A stretch of 13,472 nt of DNA from JAOUEE01 sp051011595 (lineage in GTDB: Bacteria; Actinomycetota; Acidimicrobiia; Acidimicrobiales; SHLQ01): the NCBI GenBank assembly GCA_051011595.1, contig JBPCTQ010000299.1, positions 1 through 13,472 of the forward strand, written 5' to 3'. Below, piece after piece: positions 6,799 through 13,365 of the stretch. The translations under genes and the position numbers were made by a program. The notes under the pieces were generated by a model. The model searched no databases. It was not told where the DNA came from and saw only the letters and a list, made by a program, of their open reading frames with translations. Numbering within the stretch: the stretch's first letter is position 1; each line of letters opens with the position of its first letter.

Positions 6799-9354
6799 TT
6801 ACTGCGGTGCTCTCACCAGCAGACATCGGCAGCCGGGAAACATCGGAGGATGACCGACCCCACCGTCGAAGACACGGTCGGCGGCGACCACGCCGGCCCG
6901 GGCGTTTGCCTCACAATCGAGCCCGCAATCGTGGCGTTCGTCGCGCACCCACCGTCGTGACCCATCACCGAGTGCGCCGTACACCCCCTGGTTGTACGCG
7001 GTGAGGACGGCGTGAGCGGCGGCTTCCTTCAGCCGATTCCGACGCACGTCGCGCGCCAGGCGGCGCAGGCCGTCGGCGAAGTTGTCGGGTTCACCTTCGA
7101 CCAACGACCCCAGGTCGTCGCGTAGGCGAGACACGAACTCGGTCTCGATGGCCCGTTCGGCCGAGGCCAGATCGGTGTCGATCGAAGGGTCGCCTCCGGC
7201 GGTGGCCCCGGCGTGGAAGGCTTCGACGAGGTCGGCCCGCACCGGTTCGAGGTACCGACCGAGGTGATCGTCGGCATTCACCAGGTCGTCGAGGCCGGTC
7301 AGCTTCTTGGCCTGACGGGCCGCGTCGAGCAGCTCGTTCTGATCGTCGGCGAGGGCGCGCTTCATCGATCGGGTGACGGCCGTCTCGAGGGTTCTGGTGG
7401 CGCGGTCACGGGCGGCCAGGGGGTCATCGTCGAGCACGGTGACCTGCTCGTCGGTGCGGGTGAGGGTGGCGACGGCGGCAGCCGAGTCGTCGCTGGTGCG
7501 TCCGGCCCGGACCTTGGCGAACAACAGCTCGACCGCTTCGGAATCGACATCGGGAATCGGCTCGAGCCGGTGATCGTCGGAGAACGTCTCCTCGGCCTCG
7601 TCGGATCCGTCGACTGCGTCATCGGCCTGCACATCGGGTTCTGCGGCCGCAGTCACCTCGGCGTCGGGTGCCGCGGCCTCGACCGGGGTCCGGTCGGCTT
7701 CCTCGGCGTCGGATTCGGACTCAGCCGCGTTGGCCTCATCGGCGGCCGGTTCTGCGTCGACATCGAACTCGGCGACAGATTCAGCCTCCGCGTCGGGTTC
7801 ATCGGTGTCATCGGCCTCGACATCGACCTGGGCGACAGATTCGGCCTCGTCGGCGTCGACATCGCCCGTGGCGGCATCAAGGTCGGCATCGAACTCGCCG
7901 GCGGTAGCGTCGAGCTCGGCGTCGGGTTCACCGACCGGTTGGTTTTCGGTTTCGGATCCGTCGGCCGATGCCTCGTCGACCTCCCCGTCCGGAGCGTCGC
8001 GCCCACCGTCGACCGGTAGTTCCTCGGTGCCATGGTCATCGGTGAGCTCGGGCCCGTCGGAGCCATCGTCGCCCACGGCCATGTAGTTAGGGGTGTCAGC
8101 GTTAGGGGTGTCAGCGTTGGGGGTGTCCTCGGCGGGGGTGTTGTCGTCGATGACTCGCACCACCTCGAACGGCGGTGGTGCCTTCAGCACCGGGATCTCG
8201 CCGGTGGGGAGTTGGTTGGCGATGCGTCCCGCTTTGGTGAGACGGCTGCGGCGGGCACCCAGCTCGGCCAACACCACGTTGTCGCCGTCGTCCTCGAGCG
8301 TCTTGATGGTTGCCGACTCGGTCTCGATGCTGGGCTCGGCATCGGACGATCCATCACCATCGTCGTCGGTCGAGGTGGCGGTCTCGATGGTGGGTTGGTC
8401 ATCGGTTTCGTCGTCGGCGGCTGCAACGGGTGCGGCCGGTGCGTCGTCGGCCGAGTCGCGGCCGGTCATGTCGACCAATGGATGGCCCACCAGTCGGGCC
8501 GCTTCGAGTTCGCGTTCGATCTGCTCGGTGGTGACCTCGTCGAGGTCGATGCTGTGGCCCGCCCGCTGAGCCGCGGCGCGCGCCTCGGGCAACGAGACCG
8601 TGAGCTCCTCGAGAATGCCGGCCCCCTCTTCGTTGGCCAGGGTGAACGCGGCCAACAACCGGTCGCGCCCAGCGCGGATCTGCTCGAGCTCGCGCCGGCC
8701 ACTCTGACGGCGTTTGGCCAGGTCGCCCAGGATTCGCTCCCGAACAACCTGCGCCTCGGCCACCATGGCCCGACCCTCGGCCTGGTGGTCGTCGCGAACG
8801 CGTCGCCCATCCTCGACCAGGTCCTGGTGTTCGGCCTCGGCTGACGCCAGCGACCGCTCGATCTCGTCGCGGGCGGCGGCCTTCATCTCGGCGATGTCGG
8901 CATCGGCGTCGGCCAGCAGGTCGGCGGCGGCCTGATCGGCTTCGGCCCGGGTGGTCTCGAGTACCTCGATCGCTTCGGCTCGGGCGGTGGCCACTTCCTG
9001 GTCGGCCTGTTCTCGCTGTTGGGCGAGCTCGGCCTCCTGGGTGGCCTGGCGCTCGGCGGCGGCCTCGCGGGCGGCGAGCAACACCTTGGCGGTCTCGGCA
9101 CCCAGCCGCTCGGTCAGCTCCTTCTCGGTGAGCTCCACCGAGGCGGCGGCGTTGGACTCCTCCAGCTCGGTTTCGAGGCTGGCCACTCGCCGCTCGAGCT
9201 CTTTCACCAGCTCGCGGTAGTGACCCAGTCCCTGGGCCACTTCGGTGAGGTAGCTCCTGACCTCACTCGGTTCGTACCCCCGTTTCACCGTCTCGAACTG
9301 GGCGCGACCGACGTCGATGGGGTCGGGCAGGTCGAAGGCACCAGGGGAATGCAC
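6799..9354 (-). CDS. DivIVA-like coiled-coil protein with acidic linker and MuF-like cysteine C-terminal domain
   Basis: An 851-aa protein starting at GTG 9354. The N-terminus (about 10-45) matches the DivIVA/Wag31 membrane-binding module: an F..VKRGYEPSEVRSYL pattern followed by a continuous Ala/Glu/Arg coiled coil to about 290. Such proteins act as cytoplasmic scaffolds at poles or septa. Residues about 300-610 are strongly acidic and low-complexity (Asp/Glu/Ala), with pentapeptide DTPNA repeats near 405-425. From 610 to 770 it is helical again. The C-terminal ~80 residues contain AAAHAVLTAYNQGVYGAL, a Trp at 802, HDCGLDC at 808-814 and HPPMFPGCRC at 835-844. This resembles the phage Mu gpF/SPP1 gp7 (MuF) domain, whose signature is W..D..TC..C..DG followed by PP.HP.CRC. 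The protein's only four cysteines are in this domain, suggesting a metal site or disulfide. No strong ribosome-binding site is visible. The DivIVA part is well supported; the MuF relationship is by motif only. Confidence 0.85.
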   Translation of the reverse strand: MHSPGAFDLPDPIDVGRAQFETVKRGYEPSEVRSYLTEVAQGLGHYRELVKELERRVASLETELEESNAAASVELTEKELTERLGAETAKVLLAAREAAAERQATQEAELAQQREQADQEVATARAEAIEVLETTRAEADQAAADLLADADADIAEMKAAARDEIERSLASAEAEHQDLVEDGRRVRDDHQAEGRAMVAEAQVVRERILGDLAKRRQSGRRELEQIRAGRDRLLAAFTLANEEGAGILEELTVSLPEARAAAQRAGHSIDLDEVTTEQIERELEAARLVGHPLVDMTGRDSADDAPAAPVAAADDETDDQPTIETATSTDDDGDGSSDAEPSIETESATIKTLEDDGDNVVLAELGARRSRLTKAGRIANQLPTGEIPVLKAPPPFEVVRVIDDNTPAEDTPNADTPNADTPNYMAVGDDGSDGPELTDDHGTEELPVDGGRDAPDGEVDEASADGSETENQPVGEPDAELDATAGEFDADLDAATGDVDADEAESVAQVDVEADDTDEPDAEAESVAEFDVDAEPAADEANAAESESDAEEADRTPVEAAAPDAEVTAAAEPDVQADDAVDGSDEAEETFSDDHRLEPIPDVDSEAVELLFAKVRAGRTSDDSAAAVATLTRTDEQVTVLDDDPLAARDRATRTLETAVTRSMKRALADDQNELLDAARQAKKLTGLDDLVNADDHLGRYLEPVRADLVEAFHAGATAGGDPSIDTDLASAERAIETEFVSRLRDDLGSLVEGEPDNFADGLRRLARDVRRNRLKEAAAHAVLTAYNQGVYGALGDGSRRWVRDERHDCGLDCEANARAGVVAADRVFDGGVGHPPMFPGCRCLLVRAPQ
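7554..8457 (-). repeat. Acidic low-complexity linker region within the DivIVA-like gene
   Basis: About 300 codons dominated by Asp, Glu, Ala, Ser and Val. They include imperfect repeats such as EAESVAQVDVEADD and EAESVAEFDVDAEP; at DNA level the phrase GGCGACAGATTC recurs near 7772 and 7830. The region is predicted disordered, joins the coiled coil to the C-terminal domain, and is likely to vary in length between strains. Confidence 0.7.
8086..8145 (-). repeat. 15-bp tandem repeat (four units) encoding DTPNA pentapeptides
   Basis: Units GTTAGGGGTGTCAGC at 8086-8100 and 8101-8115 are identical on the plus strand. The third (8116-8130) and fourth (8131-8145) are diverged. Read on the minus strand they encode DTPNA-type pentapeptides. 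The unit is a multiple of 3, so copy-number change would keep the frame. Confidence 0.85.
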
Positions 9355-9408
9355 ACCGCGATGGTACGGGGTCGCCGACGAAAGTGGGAGTCCGTCTTGA
9401 CGTTGCCG

Positions 9409-10560
9409 TCAGATGACGGGCAGGACCAACGGGTCCCCACCCGAATCACTGAGCGCGGTCAACGCATCATCGAGAGTGCTCACCTCAACCAGGTTCATGT
9501 CGCCGGCGCTCTCGTAGATGGCATCTCGCGGGCACTCCACCACCTCTTCCTCACAGCCCGGCTGCGCGGGAAGCAGGAACGTGCTGGCCCCCGACCGTCG
9601 GGCAGCGATGACCTTCTGGCGGACACCACCCACCGGACCCACCGAACCGTCGAACCTGATCGTGCCGGTGACCGCCACATCGGCGCCGCCGGCCAGATCG
9701 CCGGCCGTCAACGTGTCGAGGATGGCCAGGGTGAACGCCAAACCGGCCGACGGACCACCCACCTCACCGGTGCTGATCGACACGTCGATGGGCAGATCGT
9801 TCTCCTCGAACCGGGTACCGGTGGTGACGCCGAGGAACCCGCCGCCCTCACCGTTGTCGCCCAGCACGATCTCCTCGGCCCGAACCTCGCCGTCGAAGTC
9901 CTCGACCTGCAGAGCAACGATGTCGCCTGGCACCTTCTCCACGATGGCGTCGCGAAGGTCGGCGCTCGACACCACAGGTTGCCCGTCGACCTCGATGATG
10001 ACGTCACCACAACGCAGGGCCAGATCGGCGGGTGTTTCGTCGAAGACACGCTCGACCGCGGCGCCACTGGCCGACACCGGGTCGTACCCGAGCGCCCCCA
10101 ACGCCACCAACGTCGCCGTCGACTTCGACGTCCGCATCATCTGCGCGTTGCAGAGCCGGGTCTCGTTCGGGCTCTGGGTCCCGAACACGTCGTCCTCGTC
10201 GAACACATCCACCGACTCGTCGAAGTTCTCGAACCAGAGCCACTCCCACACCGTGAGCCGAGGGATCTGCACCGTGGTGTAGAAGAGCTCACCTTCGGAC
10301 TCGAAGGTCTCGGTGCCCTCCACGATGACCAGATTCGAGGTGGGAGTGACACCACCGGGTCGGAACGCCACCTTCGGGACCCGGATCACGAAGCCGGCCA
10401 CGATGGCGGCCACCAGAATTCCGGCCAGCACTCCCGCCACCAACCACAATCGCTGGCGACGCCAGCGTCGAGACCAATCGGCTTCGCCCTCCCCACGTCG
10501 GGCCGGGGCGGATATCGTGTCGGTCACCGTGTCCTCGTTGTCAGTTTCCGTGGTGCTCAT
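9409..10560 (-). CDS. Membrane-anchored PDZ-domain Lon-like (S16) serine protease, YlbL-type
   Basis: A 383-aa protein counted from ATG 10560, which has AAAGG (complement of 10566-10570) 5 bases upstream. The frame is open further up to 10770, but no family homology is expected there. It has a basic N-terminus (WSRRWRRQRLW), a single transmembrane anchor at about 38-59, an extracytoplasmic region, and a PDZ domain at about 168-220 (VFDETPADLALRCGDVI and onwards). The C-terminal Lon proteolytic domain has the Ser-Lys dyad: Ser271 in GEVGGPSAGLAFTLA and Lys316 in GPVGGVRQKVIAA. There is no ATPase domain, so it acts as an ATP-independent envelope protease. It is first in the minus-strand three-gene module, 54 bp ahead of the DivIVA-like gene. 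In mycobacteria the homologue neighbours the UPF0182 gene, supporting a shared envelope role. Confidence 0.93.
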   Translation of the reverse strand: MSTTETDNEDTVTDTISAPARRGEGEADWSRRWRRQRLWLVAGVLAGILVAAIVAGFVIRVPKVAFRPGGVTPTSNLVIVEGTETFESEGELFYTTVQIPRLTVWEWLWFENFDESVDVFDEDDVFGTQSPNETRLCNAQMMRTSKSTATLVALGALGYDPVSASGAAVERVFDETPADLALRCGDVIIEVDGQPVVSSADLRDAIVEKVPGDIVALQVEDFDGEVRAEEIVLGDNGEGGGFLGVTTGTRFEENDLPIDVSISTGEVGGPSAGLAFTLAILDTLTAGDLAGGADVAVTGTIRFDGSVGPVGGVRQKVIAARRSGASTFLLPAQPGCEEEVVECPRDAIYESAGDMNLVEVSTLDDALTALSDSGGDPLVLPVI

Positions 10561-10565
10561 CGCCG

Positions 10566-10570
10566 CCTTT
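10566..10570 (-). promoter_or_regulatory. Ribosome binding site (AAAGG) deciding the start of the PDZ-Lon gene
   Basis: On the minus strand AAAGG lies 5 bases before ATG 10560. This favours a 383-aa product over the 453-aa open frame beginning at 10770. A small perfect hairpin (GCCGC/GCGGC, 10571-10585) lies just upstream in the leader. Confidence 0.6.
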
Positions 10571-10669
10571 GCCGCTTTCGGCGGCTGGCCCGTGGCCGTC
10601 CAGCCTGCCATGAATGACTCCCGCAGTTGGCGCGGTCGATCGGTCATTCGTCGCTCGGGCTTCATGCTC

Positions 10670-10945
10670 ATGGCCACCGAGTCGCCGTCGGGTCCACCCG
10701 AGGCCGACACCACACCGACGTTCCTTCGCCCGCGCGAACGACCGTGGTGGATGCAGATCGGGTTCGGCAACCGACCACCCCAGCCACCCGTGGTGGGTCC
10801 GGCCGCTCAGGTGCAGTGGTGGGAGCGGATTCGTTCGCTGGTGATCCTGGCCGCGCTGGTGCTCATCCTGGGCCTGGTGCTGGCCGGGCTGATCGGCGCG
10901 GTGGTCGCGCTGGGCGGCTACCTGCTCGAACAAACCGCCACCTGA
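10670..10945 (+). CDS. Small single-pass membrane protein of unknown function
   Basis: A 91-aa protein from ATG 10670; ATG 10664 is an equally possible start and ATG 10610 a weaker one. None has a strong ribosome-binding site. The N-terminal half is Pro/Arg/Trp-rich (PRERPWWMQIGFGNRPPQPP) and presumably cytoplasmic. After VQWWERIR comes one strong hydrophobic helix at about 56-84 (LVILAALVLILGLVLAGLI and on), then a seven-residue tail. It is transcribed divergently from the PDZ-Lon gene, with 109 bp between starts, so the two may share a regulatory region. The stop TGA (10943-10945) lies inside the first copy of the 96-bp tandem duplication. I do not recognise the family. It is judged real from codon bias, the clean TM helix and the lack of a competing gene. 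Confidence 0.65.
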   Translation: MATESPSGPPEADTTPTFLRPRERPWWMQIGFGNRPPQPPVVGPAAQVQWWERIRSLVILAALVLILGLVLAGLIGAVVALGGYLLEQTAT

Positions 10946-11036
10946 GACCTCAGCGCCCGAACAGTCCTTGCCGGCGGCTCGGCTCCTGGCGACGAGCCAA
11001 CGCTTCCTGAACAGTCGGGTCGTCGGCCGAGAATTC
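10941..11036 (-). pseudogene. Duplicated 3' tail of the neighbouring 150-aa gene (copy beyond the stop)
   Basis: A 96-bp segment matches 11037-11132, the 3' end of the minus-strand 150-aa gene, at 86 of 96 positions, with all ten differences transitions. On the minus strand it encodes EFSADDPTVQEALARRQEP and on to GLFGR, ending in its own TGA at 10950-10952. It is in the same frame as the gene upstream but separated from it by that gene's TGA (11046-11048). It has no start codon or ribosome-binding site of its own, so it is a gene-fragment remnant unless the TGA is read through, which would add 31 residues. Confidence 0.75.
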
Positions 11037-11132
11037 CCTGAGACCTCAGCGCCCGGACAGCCCTCGCTGGCGGCTCGGCTCCTGGCGACGAGCCAACGCT
11101 TCCTGGATGGTCGGGTCGTCGGCTGAGAGCTC
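10941..11132. repeat. 96-bp tandem direct duplication (two units, about 90% identical)
   Basis: Unit 1 spans 10941-11036 and unit 2 spans 11037-11132. Both begin CCTGAGACCTCAGCGCCCG and share a 32-base identical core around GGCTCCTGGCGACGAGCCAA. The unit is exactly 32 codons. The stop codon of the plus-strand membrane-protein gene (10943-10945) lies in unit 1 and that of the minus-strand gene (11046-11048) in unit 2. The short inverted repeat GGCTCG/CGAGCC (10976-10981 with 10993-10998) occurs in each unit and could serve as a hairpin at the convergent junction. Confidence 0.9.
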
Positions 11133-11498
11133 GGGGATGGCTTCGTCGATGGCGACCATCTCGGCGATTTCGGCGGCGGTCAGCTCGCCGGGCTGCACGC
11201 GATCGGACTGAGGGCTCACCGGCTCGGGGTCGGGGGTCACCACCGCCGGCTTGGCGATCGGTCGGCTCTGGCTCTCGACCGCAGCCGGAACCGCCGCCGC
11301 GACCGGCTCCTCGTTGAGACTCACCCGATACTGCGGGGCGAAGGTGAACGCCACCGGTTCGACACGCCCCAACCGCACATCGGACACGTTCCGACGATTG
11401 CGGAGGTCCTCCGCCATGTTGGTGGCCGCGTCGAGCGAGGCACACAACACCACTTCTTCTTGTCCGTCCGGTCCGGGAAAGACCACGATGTAACTCAC
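11046..11498 (-). CDS. Conserved-looking protein of unknown function with duplicated C-terminal tail
   Basis: A 150-aa protein from GTG 11498, with GAGGAG (complement of 11507-11512) 8 bases upstream. The N-terminal 60 residues look like a small alpha/beta domain (SYIVVFPGPDGQEEVVLCAS, then helix DAATNMAEDLRNRR). A Pro/Val/Glu linker (about 66-102) and an acidic helical tail follow (LTAAEIAEMVAIDEAIPEL, then DDPTIQEALARRQEP). No signal peptide or TM segment is visible. I do not recognise the family. It is divergent from the HEAT-repeat gene (55 bp between starts) and convergent with the small membrane-protein gene. The 3' 96 bp are duplicated immediately downstream, and copy 2 here differs from copy 1 at five amino acids, for example GLSGR versus GLFGR. 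Confidence 0.8.
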   Translation of the reverse strand: MSYIVVFPGPDGQEEVVLCASLDAATNMAEDLRNRRNVSDVRLGRVEPVAFTFAPQYRVSLNEEPVAAAVPAAVESQSRPIAKPAVVTPDPEPVSPQSDRVQPGELTAAEIAEMVAIDEAIPELSADDPTIQEALARRQEPSRQRGLSGR

Positions 11499-11506
11499 GC
11501 CCTACG

Positions 11507-11512
11507 CTCCTC
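11507..11512 (-). promoter_or_regulatory. Ribosome binding site (GAGGAG) for the 150-aa gene
   Basis: On the minus strand GAGGAG lies 8 bases before GTG 11498, giving clear support for that start. Confidence 0.7.
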
Positions 11513-11553
11513 GCGATGACTCTGCGTCCTCCGTCGGTTGCAGGCCGACCGAC

Positions 11554-12159
11554 TTGAGCCCGACCGACGACGCGGCGTCGATCTCGACCCGACGAGCCCG
11601 TGCTGCCGCGGCCGGTCACACCGGCGATGTCGCAGCGGCCCAGGAGAGTGTGCACGACGACGACGTGTCGGTCCGCCTGTTGGGGTTGTCGGCGCTGGCC
11701 CGGTTGCACGAGCTCGACCCCGACACCCTGACCGGTGCCCTCGCCGACCCCGATCCCCTCATTCGTCGCCGGGCGGCCGAACTGGCGGCGGCCGATGCTT
11801 CGGTCGACCTGGGTGACGTGCTGCTCGATACCGATCCACGGGTGGTGGAGATGGCGGCGTGGGCCGTGGGCGAACGGCCCCATGATGAAGACGACCACCG
11901 TCGGTTGGTGGAGATCGTCACCGGCCACGACGATGCGTTGTGTCGCGAGGCCGCGGTGGCGGCCCTGGGATCGGTGGGCCACCCCGACGGCCGGGCCGTG
12001 ATCCTGGCCGCGCTCGACGACATCGCCACCGTCCGGAGGCGAGCGGTGGTCGCCTTGGCCCCCTTCGACGGCGCCGACATCGATGCCGCCCTACACCGGG
12101 CCACCGACGACCGCGACTGGCAGGTTCGCCAGGCCGCCGAAGACCAGCTCGAGGGTTAG
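11554..12159 (+). CDS. HEAT-repeat protein
   Basis: A 201-aa alpha-helical repeat protein made of about five HEAT/PBS-lyase-type units, visible as recurring VRLLGLSALARL, LIRRRAAELAAA, VVEMAAWAVGE, LCREAAVAALGSVGH, VRRRAVVALAPF and WQVRQAAEDQL segments about 30 residues apart. Such folds are generally protein-interaction scaffolds; no catalytic motif is seen. There is no signal peptide. The start is uncertain. TTG 11554 is the longest reading. GTG 11650, preceded by AGGAG at 11642-11646, is an alternative giving 169 aa but with a rather short spacing. TTG 11554 overlaps by TTGA the stop of a possible 13-codon ORF starting at ATG 11516. The stop TAG (12157-12159) overlaps the convergent mreB stop TAA by the shared bases TTAG. 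Confidence 0.85.
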   Translation: MSPTDDAASISTRRARAAAAGHTGDVAAAQESVHDDDVSVRLLGLSALARLHELDPDTLTGALADPDPLIRRRAAELAAADASVDLGDVLLDTDPRVVEMAAWAVGERPHDEDDHRRLVEIVTGHDDALCREAAVAALGSVGHPDGRAVILAALDDIATVRRRAVVALAPFDGADIDAALHRATDDRDWQVRQAAEDQLEG

Positions 12160-12166
12160 CGGCGGC
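12133..12166. terminator. Inverted repeat over the convergent stop overlap, possible bidirectional terminator
   Basis: GCCGCCG at 12133-12139 pairs with CGGCGGC at 12160-12166 (7 bp, 20-base loop) and brackets the overlapping stops of the HEAT-repeat gene and mreB. It has no U-tract and a long loop, and most of it is coding sequence, so the call is weak. Confidence 0.3.
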
Positions 12167-13160
12167 TGTCGATGAACATGGCCTGGACGGCCTCGTAGCT
12201 CTCGATGCACCGCCCGGCGCCCAACACCACACACTCGAGGGGGGTGTCGACCAGCCGCACCGGCACTTCGGCTTCCTTGGCGATGCGCTGGTCGAGCCCG
12301 AGCAGCAGACCACCACCACCAACCAGGTGTATGCCCTGCACGATGAGGTCCTGGGCCAGCTCGGGTGGTGCCTGCGACAAACAGGTGAGTACTGCGTCGA
12401 CCATGGCCGTGACCGGCTCGTCGATGGCGTCACGGATCTCGTCCGGGGTGAGGATGACCGTCTTGGGCAGACCACTCATCAACTCGCGGCCCCGCACCTC
12501 GGCCCGCATCTCCCCTTCGGTGGGCGCGGCCGACCCGATGCTGACCTTGATCTCCTCGGCCGTGCGCTCCCCGATGGCGATGCCGTATTCCCGTCGGACA
12601 TAGGCCTGAATGGTGCTGTCGATGTCGAAGCTGCCGACGCGGACGGCCTCGATGGCCACCACTCCGCCCAGCGAGATCAGCGCCGCTTCGGACGTACCGC
12701 CGCCGATGTCGATGATCATGTTGCCGATCGGCTCGTGGATGGGGAGGTTGGCGCCGATGGCGGCGGCCATCGGCTGCTCGATCAGGCGGGCGTCGGCCGC
12801 GCCGGCGCGACGGGCAGCCTCGGTGACGGCACGCCGTTCCACCGCGGTGATGGCCGACGGAACGCAGATCACCACCTTGGGCCGGTTGAATCGGCTCACC
12901 CCCACCCGCTGGAGCAGCAGCCGGATCATGCGTTGAGTTACGTCGAAGTCGGTGATGGCGCCGTTGCGGAGCGGACGTACGGCCACGATGTGCGCCGGCG
13001 TGCGGCCGATCATCTGCCAGGCCTCGTGGCCCATGGCCAAGACGTCTTTGGTCTGGCTGTTGAGGGCGATGACCGACGGTTCGTTCAACACGATGCCCTC
13101 GCCGCTGGCGTAGACCAGGGTATTGGCCGTCCCCAGATCGATGGCCAGGTCGCGGGCCAC
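12156..13160 (-). CDS. mreB: Rod shape-determining protein MreB
   Basis: A 334-aa bacterial actin homologue that polymerises under the membrane and directs lateral peptidoglycan synthesis. ATP-binding signatures are in order: phosphate-1 IDLGTANT at 7-14, EQPMAAAIG at 128-136, phosphate-2 IIDIGGGTSEAALI at 149-162, GLPKTVILT at about 230-238, and the adenosine motif LVGGGGLLLGL at 279-289. Length is standard. The GTG start at 13160 has AGGAG (complement of 13168-13172) 7 bases upstream, overlapping the stop of the preceding small membrane-protein gene (1-bp gap), so the two are translationally coupled. The usual downstream mreC/mreD partners are absent here: the next gene is the convergent HEAT-repeat gene, with stops overlapping by 4 bp. 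Confidence 0.96.
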   Translation of the reverse strand: MARDLAIDLGTANTLVYASGEGIVLNEPSVIALNSQTKDVLAMGHEAWQMIGRTPAHIVAVRPLRNGAITDFDVTQRMIRLLLQRVGVSRFNRPKVVICVPSAITAVERRAVTEAARRAGAADARLIEQPMAAAIGANLPIHEPIGNMIIDIGGGTSEAALISLGGVVAIEAVRVGSFDIDSTIQAYVRREYGIAIGERTAEEIKVSIGSAAPTEGEMRAEVRGRELMSGLPKTVILTPDEIRDAIDEPVTAMVDAVLTCLSQAPPELAQDLIVQGIHLVGGGGLLLGLDQRIAKEAEVPVRLVDTPLECVVLGAGRCIESYEAVQAMFIDSRR

Positions 13161-13161
13161 C

Positions 13162-13365
13162 TCAGGTCTCCTGTGATGGTCGACGCGGCGGTGCCGGCGT
13201 CTGGGTTTCGAGCGACTCGGGGTCGAGGGCCCGCAGGTTGCGCGCGAAGTCGTCGACCGAACGATCGTCGCTCATGGGCGGCTTTCGGTGGGTGAGCCAC
13301 AGGACCACAGATCCCAGGATCATCAATCCCACGGCCAACAACAAGAAGAAAACGGCCGAACTCAC
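13162..13365 (-). CDS. Small membrane protein encoded directly upstream of mreB
   Basis: A 67-aa protein from GTG 13365. Residues about 4-25 form one transmembrane helix (AVFFLLLAVGLMILGSVVLW), followed by a positive THRKPP stop-transfer stretch. A cytoplasmic tail has DDRSVDDFARNLRALDPESL and a Pro/Arg end, so the predicted topology is N-out/C-in. The stop TGA (13164-13162) precedes the mreB GTG by 1 base and overlaps its ribosome-binding region. This makes co-expression very likely and suggests a membrane-side accessory role for MreB, which is inference. A distant GAGG precedes the GTG (about 11 bases). The family is not recognised. Confidence 0.75.
   Translation of the reverse strand: MSSAVFFLLLAVGLMILGSVVLWLTHRKPPMSDDRSVDDFARNLRALDPESLETQTPAPPRRPSQET
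13168..13172 (-). promoter_or_regulatory. Ribosome binding site (AGGAG) for mreB
   Basis: On the minus strand AGGAG lies 7 bases before GTG 13160, inside the last codons of the small membrane-protein gene. It fixes the mreB start and shows coupling. Confidence 0.7.

Noticed and set aside
9019..10617. 532-aa open frame on the plus strand
   Set aside because: Antisense to the PDZ-Lon and DivIVA-like genes. Its composition (Gly, His, Arg, Leu runs) is typical of a shadow frame in high-GC coding DNA, with no recognisable domain.
10561..10770. 70-residue N-terminal extension of the PDZ-Lon protease
   Set aside because: The open frame continues, but the residues are Arg/Gly-rich without homology and overlap the divergent small gene, and a good ribosome-binding site supports ATG 10560.
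10918..11982. 354-aa open frame on the minus strand
   Set aside because: Overlaps the HEAT-repeat gene (antisense) and the 150-aa gene (other frame). Arg/Gly/Ser-rich with no domain; the two overlapped genes have better codon bias or ribosome-binding sites.
11940..13295. 451-aa open frame on the plus strand
   Set aside because: Antisense to mreB, which is unmistakable; the sequence is a low-information His/Asp/Gly shadow.
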